A stretch of 64,000 nt of DNA from CBDCUC01 sp965222485 (GTDB lineage Bacteria > Pseudomonadota > Alphaproteobacteria > Rhizobiales > Hyphomicrobiaceae): assembly GCA_965222485.1 (NCBI GenBank), contig CBDCUC010000030.1:1-64000 (forward strand). Reading direction: 5' to 3'. The notes beneath the pieces are model-generated. The model searched no databases and was not told the origin of the DNA. It saw nothing but the letters and a program-made list of their open reading frames with translations. Made by a program: the position numbers and the translations under genes. Positions 17,446-26,072 of the stretch are shown here, piece by piece (within the stretch, counting starts at the first letter, position 1; the number at the start of each line of letters is the position of its first letter).

Positions 17446-17739
17446 GCTTGGTTGTACAGAAACGATGTACTTGCCGACGCTGTGTCGCGTTCACTCAAGT
17501 GCGGTGACGCCTCACCTGTTGCGGCATCCATTGAGGATCGTCTTTGAGCTTTCAATGGTTGGAGATGGCGAAGACAATATTTGATCCGAAAAAGTTCGTG
17601 ACATCTTCCCAATAAGCCAACTTGGCGGTTGCGTGGGCGCTCATGATAGGCTGGTGCGCACATCAGTAAGCCACACCAATCATTGGTTTCGATGTGTTCT
17701 CCTGCTTGCCGACTACTGCGTCGCTTGGCGCACCGAGCG

Positions 17740-18177
17740 CTAGTTATGTATTTCTCGCGCGAGAGTTTGGAGTTGTTCGCTCTTCTTCGCCGTTTCAGAA
17801 ATTTGAAAGTCGAGGACGTCTCGAATGCTTATCACGCCGAGAATATCGCCACCATTCACAACGGGCAGATGCCTAATCTGATTCTTGCCCATCAATTCAA
17901 GGGCGGCCGAAACTGTATCGTCGGGCGAAATCGTGATGACTTTTTTGGTCATCAATTCTTCTACTCTCATGTTGTGCGTTGTCTCATCGTGTTCTGCAAG
18001 CGCGCGGACGATATCCCTTTCGGATATGATCCCAACTAGGTGGTGTTCATTGTCGATCACAGGCATCGCACCTATACGCTGCTTTGAAAGTGATTTAGCA
18101 GCAGTCGAAATTCTATCGCTTTGCCGGCATGTGATTAGCGTCTGTCCAATTGACGCAAGCAATGGTGCAATTTTCAT
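17740..18177 (-). CDS. CBS-pair domain protein
   Basis: Protein of 145 residues consisting almost only of two CBS motifs: about 8-65 (RISTAAKSLSKQRIGAMPVID and HHLVGIISERDIVRAL) and about 72-130 (VEELMTKKVITISPDDTVSAAL and IRHLPVVNGGDILGVISIRDVL). CBS pairs bind adenine nucleotides and usually sense energy state or regulate a partner. Stand-alone alphaproteobacterial versions are common and mostly uncharacterised. It is transcribed away from ispH; the 299 bp between them hold divergent promoters that I could not resolve. The link to phototrophy is only positional. Confidence 0.88.
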   Translation of the reverse strand: MKIAPLLASIGQTLITCRQSDRISTAAKSLSKQRIGAMPVIDNEHHLVGIISERDIVRALAEHDETTHNMRVEELMTKKVITISPDDTVSAALELMGKNQIRHLPVVNGGDILGVISIRDVLDFQISETAKKSEQLQTLAREIHN

Positions 18178-18476
18178 TGGTTGTCCTCCGAGAACCGAAG
18201 TCTAAGGGGCTGAATTTTGGTCGCCTGACATCAATATTCGATATTGCAGATTTTTCTTCGTTTGGCTGTTTCGGCTTTCCCGAAATACGGCGCCTCCTGC
18301 AGACGGTGAGGGCTGTGCTCTGTCCAGAGTGCAATTGCGCTGTCCGACAACCGCCGCTGCGCAACCCACTCGGTGTTTCTTCTTCTTTTTCTTGCGTAAT
18401 AACAGCGTGTTGGCGCTAGACCGTCTGGCATAAAAACTGAGTGACGGAGCCGCCAAGTCTGTGCTAAGCATACACC

Positions 18477-19463
18477 ATGTCAGAAAAGTTGACACAACTA
18501 AGTGTAATGTTAGCGAGACCGCGTGGCTTTTGCGCTGGTGTTGTTCGCGCGGTGGATATTGTTGAGACAGCGCTAAGAACCTATGGCCCGCCAATCTATG
18601 TTAGGCACGAAATCGTGCACAACAAGTCAGTGGTCGACAGGCTCCGGCGGATGGGGGCGGTGTTCGTCGACGAAGTTAATGAAATTCCAGTGGGGGCACT
18701 GACGGTGTTCAGTGCGCATGGCGTATCTGCTGCTGTTGAAGATGAAGCAGCAACGAGGTCATTGGACGTCATAGATGCCACTTGCCCTCTCGTGAGAAAA
18801 GTACATAGCGAGGGCAAACGATATATTGCGCGCGGTTATGATGTGATTCTGATTGGTCATGCCGGACATGTAGAAGTGGAAGGAACCATCGGCCAAATCG
18901 GAGGCCGGGTTCATCTTGTTGGATCGATCCAAGACATCGACGAGCTGGACGTAAGAGACGAGCGCCGCGTCGCCTACATCACACAAACAACGTTAAGTGT
19001 TTTGGATACACGTGAGATTATTGATGCGCTGCGTGAGAGATTTCCGGAAATCGTTGGGCCGAACACACGCGACATCTGTTTTGCGACGCAAAACCGGCAG
19101 CTCTCTGTTCTGAAGATGGTGGAACGGGTTCAAGCCTTGATCGTGATCGGATCTCAGAACAGTTCAAATTCCAATCGATTACGGGAAATCGGTGCCAACG
19201 CGGGTGTTCCAAGCTACCTCATCGACGAGCCAGCAGCCATACAGGATGACTGGCTACGCGGCGTTGTGATGCTCGGCCTTACAGCGGGAGCATCGGCACC
19301 GGAATCTTTGGTTCAGGCAACCCTCAAGCACTTGGCACAACAACGGGACGTGAGGGTTGAGACGCTTGATGGTGTCGATGAGAACGTGGAATTCAGGCTT
19401 CCAAAAAGGCTTGAAGCAGAAAACGTGTTTGTGCCCGAAACTGCTGGGGTTCCTAGTCGATAG
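18477..19463 (+). CDS. ispH: 4-hydroxy-3-methylbut-2-enyl diphosphate reductase (IspH/LytB)
   Basis: Protein of 328 residues for the last step of the MEP pathway: HMBPP to IPP and DMAPP with a 4Fe-4S cluster. The three cluster Cys are C19 (RGFCAGV), C103 (ATCPLV) and C201 (DICFATQNRQ). The catalytic Glu is E133 in GHAGHVEVEGTIGQ, and the TQTTLS and SQNSSNSNRL substrate motifs are present. Lengths of 310-330 are normal. It begins the left arm of the PGC, 62 bp before bchI. Together with dxs it places the first and last enzymes of the pathway beside the carotenoid and phytyl users. A housekeeping ispH elsewhere cannot be excluded. Confidence 0.95.
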   Translation: MSEKLTQLSVMLARPRGFCAGVVRAVDIVETALRTYGPPIYVRHEIVHNKSVVDRLRRMGAVFVDEVNEIPVGALTVFSAHGVSAAVEDEAATRSLDVIDATCPLVRKVHSEGKRYIARGYDVILIGHAGHVEVEGTIGQIGGRVHLVGSIQDIDELDVRDERRVAYITQTTLSVLDTREIIDALRERFPEIVGPNTRDICFATQNRQLSVLKMVERVQALIVIGSQNSSNSNRLREIGANAGVPSYLIDEPAAIQDDWLRGVVMLGLTAGASAPESLVQATLKHLAQQRDVRVETLDGVDENVEFRLPKRLEAENVFVPETAGVPSR

Positions 19464-19525
19464 AAATTTGTTGTACCGGATCGGCCTCCACAGTGACCGG
19501 CGGTGACCGACAAAGGTTGTTGTAA

Positions 19526-20608
19526 ATGGGTGATGCGATGACAATTGCCGATATCAGCAGTCATTCAATTTCAATGTCATATCCATTCAGCGCGATTGTC
19601 GGGCAAGAGGATATGAAGCTCGCGCTAACGATCGCTGCGATTGAGCCGAAAGTTGGTGGTGTCCTCGTTTTTGGAGATCGTGGAACGGGCAAGTCGACAA
19701 TTGTGCGCGCCTTAGCCAACTTGTTGCCGAAGATGCCGACGATGTCCGGATGCAGATTTAATTGCAAACCTGGTTCTGTTTCGCCTGAGTGTCCGGATTG
19801 TATTGGTGCCTCTGTGCAAGGCGAAGCGTTGCGTCCGGTTCCGGTTGTTGATCTGCCGCTTGGCGCAACGGAGGATCGCGTTGTGGGGGCGCTCGACCTA
19901 GAACGGGCACTGACTTGCGGGGAAAAGGTATTCGAGCCGGGGCTGCTGGCTCGGGCGCATCGCGGGTTCTTGTACGTCGATGAAGTAAATTTGTTGGAGG
20001 ATCACCTCATCGATTTGCTTCTCGATGTCGCCGCATCTGGAGAAAATGTCGTTGAGCGTGAGGGCCTCAGTATTCGTCATCCGGCTAGCTTTGTCCTCGT
20101 CGGCAGTGGTAATCCGGAAGAAGGTGAGCTGAGACCTCAGTTGTTGGACCGATTTGGTCTTTGCGTCGAGGTGACAACACCCACAGATCCAAAAGCTCGT
20201 GTCGAAATTATACGTCGGCGCGACGCATTTGACAGGGATCGAAAGGCCTTCCAGGCGGAGTGGTCCGTCGAAGAAGAGTGGATTCGAGGACAGATACTCA
20301 CTGCATCTGCACGGCTCAACTCCATAACTGTTCCTGTTGAGGTTATGGAGCAAGCCACAAATCTGTGCATCATGTTGGGCACGGACGGTCTACGCGGTGA
20401 ACTCGTTTTGATAAAGGCGGCACGGGCTCTGGCGGCACTGGAACAATGCGATTGTGTCGAACACAAGCATGTTCGCGGCGTCGCGGCGCTTGCGCTTCAG
20501 CATCGTCTCAGGCGTAGTCCACTCGATGAGTCTGCTTCGGCAACGCGCGTAGAACGTTGCGTTGTGGAGATCTACGGCGAGGAGCACTCGCAGCGCGAGG
20601 ATGCATGA
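19526..20608 (+). CDS. bchI: magnesium chelatase ATPase subunit I (BchI)
   Basis: Protein of 360 residues, the AAA+ ATPase of the Mg-chelatase (BchI-BchD-BchH) that inserts Mg into protoporphyrin IX. It opens with the typical YPFSAIVGQEDMKLAL segment. Walker A is GDRGTGKST (50-58), Walker B is GFLYVDEVNLLED, and the sensor region NPEEGELRPQLLDRFG is present. Start ATG 19526 gives a normal length; an in-frame ATG at 19538 is the alternative. A repeated heptamer gtgaccg lies 17-33 bp upstream. Its stop overlaps the bchD start (ATGA). Confidence 0.97.
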   Translation: MGDAMTIADISSHSISMSYPFSAIVGQEDMKLALTIAAIEPKVGGVLVFGDRGTGKSTIVRALANLLPKMPTMSGCRFNCKPGSVSPECPDCIGASVQGEALRPVPVVDLPLGATEDRVVGALDLERALTCGEKVFEPGLLARAHRGFLYVDEVNLLEDHLIDLLLDVAASGENVVEREGLSIRHPASFVLVGSGNPEEGELRPQLLDRFGLCVEVTTPTDPKARVEIIRRRDAFDRDRKAFQAEWSVEEEWIRGQILTASARLNSITVPVEVMEQATNLCIMLGTDGLRGELVLIKAARALAALEQCDCVEHKHVRGVAALALQHRLRRSPLDESASATRVERCVVEIYGEEHSQREDA

Positions 20609-22389
20609 CCGTCGAACCAGGCGAAAACAAGCTGGAAAGTGAAGACGTATTTGCGATAGCGGCGCTTCTGGCGGTTGATCCGTCTGGGCTTGGCGGCGTA
20701 ATCGTTGGCGCGCGTGCAGGCCCGGTTCGGGATACCTGGATCAATTACCTTTGCAAGCTCCTTCCCGCCGGCTCTCCGGTTCGAAAAATTCATCCCAACA
20801 TCGCTGATGACCGTCTCATTGGAGGTCTGGACTTGCCGGCCACGCTTGCCGCAGGGCGTCCGATCGCCGGATGTGGCGTCCTTGCAAGTTCTGATGGTGG
20901 TATCGTGTTGCTGACCTCAGCTGAACGGCTGGGGCATGACACGATTGCGAAGATCAATGGCGCAGTCGATACCGGTCAGGTGGCCATGGAGAGAGATGGT
21001 ATACGCCTGCAAATTTCATCCAAGTTTGGAATAGTTGCGTTGGATGAAGGTGAGGCTACCGACGAGCCCGTCGCGGATGCGTTAGCGGACCGGCTCGCTT
21101 TTCGCGTGGACCTGGACGGATATCGGGACACGCTTAAATCTAATTGCCCAATTTCGGCGGACGACATCGGCAAGGCCAGAGCGCTATTGTCGAGCGTAAC
21201 GGCTGGAGACGACACCATCGAGGCGCTGGCAGTTGCATCGCTGTCCTTAGGAGTAGCGTCTCCCCGAAGCTTGGTTCTTGCTTTTCGGTGCGCGCGCGTT
21301 GCCGCAGCACTTGCGGGACGTTGCGAAATTGGGGAAGAGGACCTCATCCTGGCGTCGCGATTAATCCTTGCTCCACGTGCGACTGTTATTCCGCCAGATG
21401 ACATGGATCAAGATGCGCAATCTCAGCCTCAGTCGAGTTCAGGCGATGTGATGGGCAATGACGCCGACCAGAGCGGAGAGGAGAAATCTCTTGGTGACAT
21501 TGTGGTTTCCTCCGTCACTAGCGCGCTGAGTTCAGATGTTCTCGGCAGGTTTTCCGCGGATGACATGCGATTGAGATCCAAGCTAGGCCAGGGCAAGGCC
21601 GGACCGGTGCAAAAGGCACTGCGTGGCCGCACCGTGGGCGTGGCCGCCGGGGAGCGGCTGAATGCAAGACGGATCAATATCATTGAGACAATAAAGGCTG
21701 CTGCACCATGGCAGAGATTTCGGCGAATGACCGATGGCGATGACTTAGCCGACGGTACAGCCGGATTTTTTCCGCTCTGTATTCGCCGTAGCGATTTCCG
21801 GTACAACCGATACAAAAACCACACTGGAAAGGCAGTAATATTTGTCGTGGATGCATCCGGTTCATCAGCCATGAGCCGCATGGCGGAAGCCAAGGGTGCC
21901 GTGGAAACGTTGTTGTCGGACTGTTATTCGAAACGCAATCAGGTCGCTCTGATCTCGTTTCGCGGGGACAACGCCGAGACGCTGCTTCCGCCGACGCGTG
22001 CACTTGCACGTGCGCGACGTTGTTTAGCTGATTTGCCGGGAGGTGGGGGGACGCCCTTGGCGGCGGCACTGCGTGGTGCGGCTGGCCTGGCAGAGTCAGT
22101 GCGCAGAAAGGGGCTTTCGCCGTCCCTGGTGCTCATGACGGACGGACGAGCGAATGTTGCGTTGGATGGTGCACCCAACAAAGGGCGCGCCGTCGAGGAT
22201 GCCATGAGAGAGGCCGCAACGCTGCATACTTTGCAGTTGCAGTGCCTTTTTGTGGATACCGCGCGCACGCCACAACAAAGGTCACAGGAAATTGCCCGGG
22301 CGATAGGTGCAGACTACTTGCCTCTACCCAGCAATGCGCCTGACGAACTTAGTACAGCGGTGTGGCAGAGTGGTATGTTAGCATCATGA
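20605..22389 (+). CDS. bchD: magnesium chelatase subunit D (BchD)
   Basis: Protein of 594 residues. ATG at 20605 is chosen because it overlaps the bchI stop as ATGA. An N-terminal degenerate AAA+ module (no intact Walker A) is followed by an acidic, Gln/Ser-rich linker (about 265-295) and a C-terminal von Willebrand A domain with the metal-site motif VDASGSS (415-421) and VLMTDGRANV. BchD forms the double ring with BchI and docks on BchH. The length is near the family norm (about 560-680). Translationally coupled to bchI. Confidence 0.96.
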   Translation: MTVEPGENKLESEDVFAIAALLAVDPSGLGGVIVGARAGPVRDTWINYLCKLLPAGSPVRKIHPNIADDRLIGGLDLPATLAAGRPIAGCGVLASSDGGIVLLTSAERLGHDTIAKINGAVDTGQVAMERDGIRLQISSKFGIVALDEGEATDEPVADALADRLAFRVDLDGYRDTLKSNCPISADDIGKARALLSSVTAGDDTIEALAVASLSLGVASPRSLVLAFRCARVAAALAGRCEIGEEDLILASRLILAPRATVIPPDDMDQDAQSQPQSSSGDVMGNDADQSGEEKSLGDIVVSSVTSALSSDVLGRFSADDMRLRSKLGQGKAGPVQKALRGRTVGVAAGERLNARRINIIETIKAAAPWQRFRRMTDGDDLADGTAGFFPLCIRRSDFRYNRYKNHTGKAVIFVVDASGSSAMSRMAEAKGAVETLLSDCYSKRNQVALISFRGDNAETLLPPTRALARARRCLADLPGGGGTPLAAALRGAAGLAESVRRKGLSPSLVLMTDGRANVALDGAPNKGRAVEDAMREAATLHTLQLQCLFVDTARTPQQRSQEIARAIGADYLPLPSNAPDELSTAVWQSGMLAS

Positions 22390-22457
22390 TGGATGTCTGC
22401 CTCGCCCCTTTTTGGTGAGAGACCACGGTGCATGGCTGATCCAGCGGAGTAGACGGC

Positions 22458-23324
22458 ATGGATTGGCAGCGCTACGAAGATCAATGGCCCAACAGAGAAG
22501 CAAGTACATTTGTCAAGGCGTCAGGTTTTCGCTGGCACGTACAGCAGATGGGTGATGGGCCCTCGGTCCTGATGCTCCATGGCACCGGTGCATCCACCCA
22601 TTCTTGGCGCCGTCTTGCACCTCTTCTGGCACAGAAATTCCAAGTCTTTGCGCCCGATCTTCCCGGTCATGCGTTCACCGAGCACCCTTCCTCGCTGGGC
22701 CTTACGCTTCCGCTTATGGCGAGAGCGGTTGGTGATTTGACAAAAACACTGAAGATCGATCCAAACATCGTGATCGGCCATTCAGCGGGTGCGGCGGTGC
22801 TCGTGCAGATGTGTCTGGATGGATTGATCGCGCCCAAAGTGGTTGTTGGACTCAACGGCGCATTTTTGCCTTTCAGGGGGCTTGCAGGACAAATATTCTC
22901 GCCCTTATCGAAGCTCTTATTCGTCAACCCGTTCGTACCAGAGATTTTTTCTCGTTTGGCCGACCCGATGGCCGTCGGACGACTTGTCCGCAATACGGGC
23001 TCTCACTTGCAGGAAGAAGACCTATACTATTATGGACTGCTGCTGCGCAGTCCTGATCACGCCCGCGGCGCACTCGCAATGATGGCAAATTGGGACCTGC
23101 AGACATTGAAAAAGAAGCTCCCGCAGCTATCGACCAACCTTCACCTGATCGTCGGGGGAAATGACAAGGCCATTAGGCCGGACGACGCATTCGTCGTGCA
23201 AGGCATGGTCGGTGACTGTGATGTCACTCTTCTGCCCGGTCTAGGTCATCTGGCCCATGAGGAGGAGCCAGAAAAAGTTGCAAACCTGATCGTAACGATC
23301 GCTGACAAACTGCGCATCAGTTGA
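22458..23324 (+). CDS. bchO: alpha/beta hydrolase BchO
   Basis: Protein of 288 residues with the alpha/beta-hydrolase fold: an oxyanion-type LHGTGASTHSW motif, the nucleophile elbow GHSAGA, and a late His in GLGHLAHEE. BchO is always linked to bchID in purple bacteria and is thought to serve Mg chelation, but its substrate is not established. ATG 22458 has GGAG 8 bases upstream. It lies 68 bp after bchD, probably in the same transcript. Confidence 0.93.
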   Translation: MDWQRYEDQWPNREASTFVKASGFRWHVQQMGDGPSVLMLHGTGASTHSWRRLAPLLAQKFQVFAPDLPGHAFTEHPSSLGLTLPLMARAVGDLTKTLKIDPNIVIGHSAGAAVLVQMCLDGLIAPKVVVGLNGAFLPFRGLAGQIFSPLSKLLFVNPFVPEIFSRLADPMAVGRLVRNTGSHLQEEDLYYYGLLLRSPDHARGALAMMANWDLQTLKKKLPQLSTNLHLIVGGNDKAIRPDDAFVVQGMVGDCDVTLLPGLGHLAHEEEPEKVANLIVTIADKLRIS

Positions 23325-23422
23325 TGCCGATGCCTGTTGACTGGATTTGTTAGCGTGAGAGGGGGGCGACAGCAGAACTATGCTTCACTTTTTACTTGCA
23401 CTAGATTGATTTACACATGTAA

Positions 23423-23440
23423 TGTCAACTTATGTTGACA
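23423..23440 (+). promoter_or_regulatory. PpsR/CrtJ box overlapping the crtI start codon
   Basis: The sequence tgtcaacttatgttgaca is a perfect TGT-N12-ACA palindrome with 7-bp arms. It contains the ATG of crtI at 23432. A promoter-like pair lies just upstream (TTGCAC at 23396-23401 and TAATGT at 23420-23425). A repressor on this box would therefore cover both the -10 region and the transcription start. Confidence 0.75.
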
Positions 23441-24964
23441 CTATCTGAGATAGGTCGCTCTTCCGGGCTGGCGCGCAAAAAGCCACATGCCGTCGTGATT
23501 GGTAGTGGTATCGGCGGACTGGCGGCAGCCATTCGCTTAGGAGCTAGGGGATACCGCGTCAGCATTTTTGAACGTTTGGATGCCCCGGGCGGGCGGGCCT
23601 ACGTGTTTCGCAAGGATGGTTTCACCTTTGATGGTGGTCCCACAATAATCACTGCACCTTTCCTTTTTGAGGAGCTTTGGAGGCTCTGCGGGCGCTCATT
23701 CGAGGACGATATTGAGCTTCGCGAACTCGCACCTTTTTATACAATCCGGTTTGACGACGGCGATTTTTTCAGGGTGTCGGGTGACCCTGAAGAGATGCGT
23801 CGCGAGGTTCAGCGCATCTCCGCAGAAGATGTTGAAGGCTATGAACGCTTTATGGCCCACACCGATTTGCTTTACCAAATCGGGTTCGAGCAATGTGGCG
23901 ATAAGCCGTTCAGCTCCGTGTTGGATATGGTGAAGATCGCGCCGGATCTAATCAGACTTCGCAGTTATAAATCTCTTCACAAGCTCGTCGGTCAGTATGT
24001 TGTCAATCCAAAGCTCAGATTCGTGCTTAGCTTTCATCCGCTGTTCGTTGGTGGAAACCCGTTCAGAGTGACCTCAATATATGGATTGATTTCATCCTTG
24101 GAGAGGCGCTGGGGGGTGCACCATGCGATGGGTGGGACAGGTAAGCTCATCGATGGTATGGCAAACCTGATTGAGGATCAGGGAAGCTCATTATTCCTCA
24201 ACTGCGATGTAGCTGAAATCCTGGTCGACAACAATCGAGCAACCGGCATTCGCCTTGCGACCGGCGAACAGGTGCGAGCGGATGTTGTCGTGTCCAATGC
24301 AGATTCAGCGTGGACTTACCGACATCTTCTTCCGCGCCATGCGCGACGTCACTGGACCAACGCGCGTATCGAGTCGGCGCAATACTCGATGAGCCTATTT
24401 GTTTGGTATTTTGGTACAAACCGTCAATTCACGGACATTCCCCATCACACCATTCTTTGCGGTCCTCGATACAAAGACCTGCTGACAGATATTTTTGAAC
24501 GGAAAGTTCTCGCAGACGACTTCAGCCTTTATCTGCACCGTCCAACCGCAACGGATCCGTCACTGGCACCGCCCGGTTGCGACACATTTTATGTGCTCTC
24601 TCCAGTGCCTCATCTTGACAGTCAAATTGACTGGAACAGGCAGGCAGAATGCTATCGAAAACGTATTGAAGAGAAACTCTCACAGACGCTTTTGCCTGAC
24701 TTCGCCAAGAGTGTTGTCACGTCGCGCGTCCTGACCCCAAACGATTTTAGGGACCGGCTTTTGTCCATGAAGGGTGCTGCGTTCGGTATGGAACCGCTTC
24801 TAACGCAAAGTGCGTGGTTTCGTCCTCACAACAAAAGCGAAGACGTTGAAAACCTCTTCTTGGTAGGTGCCGGCACTCATCCAGGTGCCGGTGTACCAGG
24901 TGTCCTGTCCTCCGCCCGTATCCTCGATAAGGTAGTGCCAGATGCTGCAGCATTCACGAGTTAG
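23432..24964 (+). CDS. crtI: phytoene desaturase CrtI
   Basis: Protein of 510 residues that desaturates phytoene, in spirilloxanthin organisms to neurosporene or lycopene. The FAD-binding motif GSGIGG is at 24-29, followed by the FERLDAPGGRAYVF segment. The bacterial phytoene-desaturase signature is near the C-terminus (NLFLVGAGTHPGAGVPGVLSSARI). The ATG at 23432 has no Shine-Dalgarno sequence and lies inside a PpsR box. No other normal start precedes the Rossmann fold, so the message may be leaderless. crtB follows after a single base. Confidence 0.95.
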   Translation: MLTLSEIGRSSGLARKKPHAVVIGSGIGGLAAAIRLGARGYRVSIFERLDAPGGRAYVFRKDGFTFDGGPTIITAPFLFEELWRLCGRSFEDDIELRELAPFYTIRFDDGDFFRVSGDPEEMRREVQRISAEDVEGYERFMAHTDLLYQIGFEQCGDKPFSSVLDMVKIAPDLIRLRSYKSLHKLVGQYVVNPKLRFVLSFHPLFVGGNPFRVTSIYGLISSLERRWGVHHAMGGTGKLIDGMANLIEDQGSSLFLNCDVAEILVDNNRATGIRLATGEQVRADVVVSNADSAWTYRHLLPRHARRHWTNARIESAQYSMSLFVWYFGTNRQFTDIPHHTILCGPRYKDLLTDIFERKVLADDFSLYLHRPTATDPSLAPPGCDTFYVLSPVPHLDSQIDWNRQAECYRKRIEEKLSQTLLPDFAKSVVTSRVLTPNDFRDRLLSMKGAAFGMEPLLTQSAWFRPHNKSEDVENLFLVGAGTHPGAGVPGVLSSARILDKVVPDAAAFTS

Positions 24965-24965
24965 A

Positions 24966-26063
24966 ATGCAATCCTCGACAGCTGATCTTCATTTTTGTCG
25001 CGAGCTGCTGAGAGGTGGATCGCGTACGTTCTTCGCAGCGTCATTCCTTCTGCCACCACGCGTGCGAAAGCCGGCTACAGCGCTCTACGCGTTTTGCAGA
25101 TTGGCGGACGATGCCGTCGACCTATCAGATAAACCTTCCGCTGCACTCAGAATGTTTCGGCAACGGTTGTCGCGCATATACGCCGGTGAGCCTGACGACC
25201 ATCCCGTTGACCGGGCATTTTGCAATGTTGTCCATGAATTTGGGGTGCCGGAAGAGGTGCCGCACGCATTGCTGGAAGGATTACAGTGGGACCTAGAGAG
25301 CCGAACCTACGAAACGATAGACGATCTATGCGGATATGCTGTACGCGTTGCGGGAACAGTTGGCGTGATGATGGCGGTCCTGATGGGCGTGCGAATACGC
25401 GAACAGCTTTCTCGGGCATGTGATCTGGGGATTGCAATGCAGCTCACGAATATCGCGCGTGATGTTGGCGAGGATGCCCGCAACGGCCGTATGTACCTTC
25501 CCTCGAATTGGGTGCGCGAGGCTGGCGTCGATCCCGACAAGTGGATCAAGGCTCCTGAATATTGTCCGCAGTTAGCTGAGGTGGTCGAGCGTTTATTGGC
25601 GTACGCAGAGGGACTATACGACAGCGCAAAGGTCGGCGTTGAGGCATTGCCACGGTCTTGTCGCCCGGGCATTGAGTCTGCGCGCATTCTGTACCGGGAA
25701 ATTGGGCGAAAGATTATCAGAGATGGTCTCAATGTTGTCGAACGCAGATCGGTTGTTGGTCCGCGCCGGAAGGCTGTGTTGGTCGCCGGCGCCCTTTCGG
25801 GTCGTGACAGAACGACAGGGTCCAAAGGCGCCAGCACCGCTGCACTAGGCTCGTTTCTCGCGGATGCCGTCGTGCGAACGCAACCCATCGGTAGCGGCCG
25901 TACGTCATCGCATGAGTGGTGGGATATTCATGCCGGCGCCGTGGCGGCCTTAGATCTTTGCCTTCAGTTGGAGCTGCGAGACCGTGCAGCAACCCAAAGC
26001 GGTTTGCACAACAATGATGACGACTTATTCCAAAATAGCAGCATTTGTGCTGAGCGTTCGTAG
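24966..26063 (+). CDS. crtB: phytoene synthase CrtB
   Basis: Protein of 365 residues that condenses two GGPP to phytoene. ATG 24966, one base after the crtI stop, gives an N-terminus (HFCRELLRGGSRTFFAAS) aligned with known CrtB proteins; ATG 24942 inside crtI is the alternative. Both Asp-rich sites are present (FCRLADDAVD and NIARDVGEDARNGRMYLP), as is the RVAGTVGVMM helix. The C-terminal 60-70 residues, after PRRKAVLVAGAL, extend beyond the core domain and are low in conservation. dxs follows nine bases after the stop. Confidence 0.95.
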   Translation: MQSSTADLHFCRELLRGGSRTFFAASFLLPPRVRKPATALYAFCRLADDAVDLSDKPSAALRMFRQRLSRIYAGEPDDHPVDRAFCNVVHEFGVPEEVPHALLEGLQWDLESRTYETIDDLCGYAVRVAGTVGVMMAVLMGVRIREQLSRACDLGIAMQLTNIARDVGEDARNGRMYLPSNWVREAGVDPDKWIKAPEYCPQLAEVVERLLAYAEGLYDSAKVGVEALPRSCRPGIESARILYREIGRKIIRDGLNVVERRSVVGPRRKAVLVAGALSGRDRTTGSKGASTAALGSFLADAVVRTQPIGSGRTSSHEWWDIHAGAVAALDLCLQLELRDRAATQSGLHNNDDDLFQNSSICAERS

Positions 26064-26072
26064 GTGATTGCT

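Noticed and set aside
18178..18476. PpsR box before ispH
   Set aside because: Several TGT triplets occur, but none has ACA at the right distance. No assignment was made.
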